In this document: piece by piece, positions 19,989-21,633 of the stretch
How positions within the stretch are numbered: position 1 is the stretch's first letter
How the letters are laid out: the number at the start of each line of letters is the position of its first letter
From: Euryarchaeota archaeon UBA124
GTDB lineage: Archaea > Thermoplasmatota > Poseidoniia > Poseidoniales > Poseidoniaceae
NCBI GenBank assembly: GCA_002502215.1
Contig: DAPT01000035.1
Coordinates: forward strand, 2,628-24,260
DNA: 21,633 nt
Direction: 5' to 3'
Position numbers and translations under genes: made by a program
Notes under the pieces: generated by a model
The model's database searches: none
What the model saw: the letters and a program-made list of their open reading frames with translations, nothing else
What the model was told of the DNA's origin: nothing

Positions 19989-21633
19989 TCAACCGCCCCC
20001 GTCATATCCAGAGAACCCTTCCAAGAATGCGTCAAATCATCGACATCTGAATGGAAGACAGTGTCGTATCCATCTTCGACAATAAGATCTGAGGTATCTG
20101 TAACCATTCCAATGAGATGGATATCTGCTCCTTCCATCATTTCAACAAAAGCGAGTTCATGCTCAGCTTCAACGGACACAATGATTCGCCCAAGTGACTC
20201 ACTCCATAGTCTACAAAAGACATCGCTGCTACCAATTCCGTCAATATCGATTATTGCTCCACAGCGACCGCCTATGCACATTTCAGCCAGAGCGACTGCC
20301 AATCCGCCTTCACTGCAGTCATGTGCTGTTCGAATCAATCCGTTTTGAATCGAAGAGGATAATTTGCGGTACACTTCGAGTTGGCGCTCTGGGTCCTCCA
20401 GACGTGGCACTTGGCCGCCAATTCCTGTAGTATCTCCTCGTTCTCTGAGATGGAAAGCTACCTCTGAAGCTCCTAATTCCTCATACGTTGTTCCAACAAG
20501 GTAGATTCTTTCACCATGGCGTTTGAAGTTGGACGTAGCAGTTTTGCGAACGTCTGGTTGATTTCCAAACAGCGAAAAAAGCATGGTTGGAGGGATTGAG
20601 ATTTTATTTGGCCATACGCCGTAATCGTTCTTCATTGAGTCCTTACCGGAAACACACGGAAGACGATATGCTCGACAAACCCGTTCTAACTCACGATTTG
20701 CGCGAACGAGTTGAGCAAGTTTGAACTTCCCATCCGGTGTCTTTTCGGATTCGATCGGATCCGGCCAGCAAAAGTTATCCAAACCCGCCATCTTATCGAT
20801 ATCAACACCAACGCAAACAGCGTTCCGTACTGCTTCGTCAATCGAGGCAGCAACCATCGCGCCTGCATCGATATCAGAATAACGAGGAGCGATTCCACAG
20901 GAAACAACAAGGCCTTGTGGGTTTCCGTGAATCGGTGCAATGAGTCCAGCATCGCCGGGACCGTCTCGTTCAACTCCGACAAATGGTTTCACAACGGTTT
21001 GAGCGATGACTTCGTGGTCGTATTGACGGACCCACGTCTCCTTGGAAGCGATGTTTGGTCGAGCCAGCATCTCGTTGAGGAGTGCATTATGATCAATATC
21101 GGATGGAGGAACGAACGTAACATGTTGAGGGGGTATCCACTCGGATTCTAATTCGAGTTGCGGGACCCCATCGTGAAGGAATTCAATGGGAAGATATGCA
21201 ACCGTCTCATCTCCATGCTTGACGTGGAAATAACCGGTGTTGGTGAAGGTGGCAACCTGTGTTGCCTCAACTTCATGAAGTTCAGCAAGGGCTTCAAATG
21301 CGCTCTTATCCTTTGGTGCAACTGCTACGGTCATCCGCTCTTGGGATTCTGATACGAGAATCTCCCACGATGAGAGACCTTCTTGTTTCAGCGGAACCTT
21401 CCCAAGATCAATTTCGCACCCGTTGGTGTACTCTGCCATCTCACCAATCGATGAAGATAGGCCTCCTGCACCATTATCGGTTGTGCATGTAATCAGACAT
21501 GCATCTCGAGCTTCCAGTAGCATGTCCATCATCTTCTTCTGAGTGATTGGGTCACCAATTTGGACAGCACTTGATGGAGACTCATCGGTTAACTCCAGTG
21601 ACGAGAACGTCGCGCCATGAATGCCATCTGAAC
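19985..21633 (-). CDS. purL: Phosphoribosylformylglycinamidine synthase, synthetase subunit PurL (5' end outside the window)
   Basis: ATP-dependent synthetase subunit converting FGAR to FGAM with ammonia from PurQ. The frame is open to the right edge, so the gene is partial: about 549 C-terminal residues are present and the start is missing. An internal ATG at 21532 is not the start, because the upstream codons read SDGIHGATF, then PSSAVQIGDPITQKKMMD, a conserved PurL segment. Other motifs are CTTDNGAGG, GAMVAASIDEAVRN, VSGKDSMKNDYG and AHDCSEGGLAVALAEM. It overlaps purQ by four bases. The promoter lies outside the window. Confidence 0.96.
   Translation of the reverse strand, partial: SDGIHGATFSSLELTDESPSSAVQIGDPITQKKMMDMLLEARDACLITCTTDNGAGGLSSSIGEMAEYTNGCEIDLGKVPLKQEGLSSWEILVSESQERMTVAVAPKDKSAFEALAELHEVEATQVATFTNTGYFHVKHGDETVAYLPIEFLHDGVPQLELESEWIPPQHVTFVPPSDIDHNALLNEMLARPNIASKETWVRQYDHEVIAQTVVKPFVGVERDGPGDAGLIAPIHGNPQGLVVSCGIAPRYSDIDAGAMVAASIDEAVRNAVCVGVDIDKMAGLDNFCWPDPIESEKTPDGKFKLAQLVRANRELERVCRAYRLPCVSGKDSMKNDYGVWPNKISIPPTMLFSLFGNQPDVRKTATSNFKRHGERIYLVGTTYEELGASEVAFHLRERGDTTGIGGQVPRLEDPERQLEVYRKLSSSIQNGLIRTAHDCSEGGLAVALAEMCIGGRCGAIIDIDGIGSSDVFCRLWSESLGRIIVSVEAEHELAFVEMMEGADIHLIGMVTDTSDLIVEDGYDTVFHSDVDDLTHSWKGSLDMTGAVE

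Noticed and set aside
21530..21532. Internal ATG as a purL start
   Set aside because: Conserved PurL sequence continues upstream to the window edge, so the true start is outside.

Overview
The window reads as a chromosomal segment of a marine planktonic euryarchaeon, most likely Marine Group II (Candidatus Poseidoniales). The evidence is a mix of archaeal core genes (ribosomal protein L18Ae, prefoldin alpha and the SRP receptor FtsY in the order typical of archaea, plus a geranylgeranylglyceryl phosphate synthase for archaeal lipids), a proteorhodopsin, and several large secreted or membrane-anchored degradative enzymes with Asp-rich thrombospondin type-3 repeats. The taxonomic call is inference from gene content; no rRNA is present.

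Layout. 1-1067 (-): partial lipoprotein of the CocE/X-Pro peptidase hydrolase family, divergent from 1148-2205 (+), a yeast Ura3-like OMP decarboxylase and a small membrane protein. 2194-5553 (-): an information-processing operon, transcribed L18Ae, prefoldin alpha, FtsY, a DUF1844 protein and a tail-anchored receiver-domain protein. 5650-10967 (+): a membrane-anchored subtilisin-like protease, an MreB/MamK-type actin and a long coiled-coil protein. 10947-15341 (-): a 974-residue surface protein (hydrolase plus YHYH domain), a SCO1-type copper lipoprotein and GGGP synthase. 15427-18094 (+): an ABC exporter half-transporter and a proteorhodopsin with its own strong promoter. 18141-21633 (-): purL (5' end outside the window), purQ and a multi-pass acyltransferase-like membrane protein.

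How the parts work together. The cell probably feeds on proteins and polymers through surface enzymes (S15-type hydrolase, subtilase, hydrolase/YHYH protein) and supplements energy with light. Proteorhodopsin carries the full proton-pump set (Asp, Thr, Glu and retinal Lys) and has Gln at the colour-tuning site, which predicts blue absorption. PyrF, PurL and PurQ supply nucleotides. FtsY handles membrane and secreted protein targeting.

The genome is compact: genes within operons are mostly 4-65 bases apart or overlap by 4, and two convergent pairs overlap at their 3' ends. All gaps are under 100 bases. I saw no tRNA, rRNA, CRISPR array, insertion sequence or phage gene. The least explained parts are the actin/coiled-coil pair, the hydrolase-YHYH fusion beside SCO1, and the tail-anchored receiver protein at the end of the ftsY operon.
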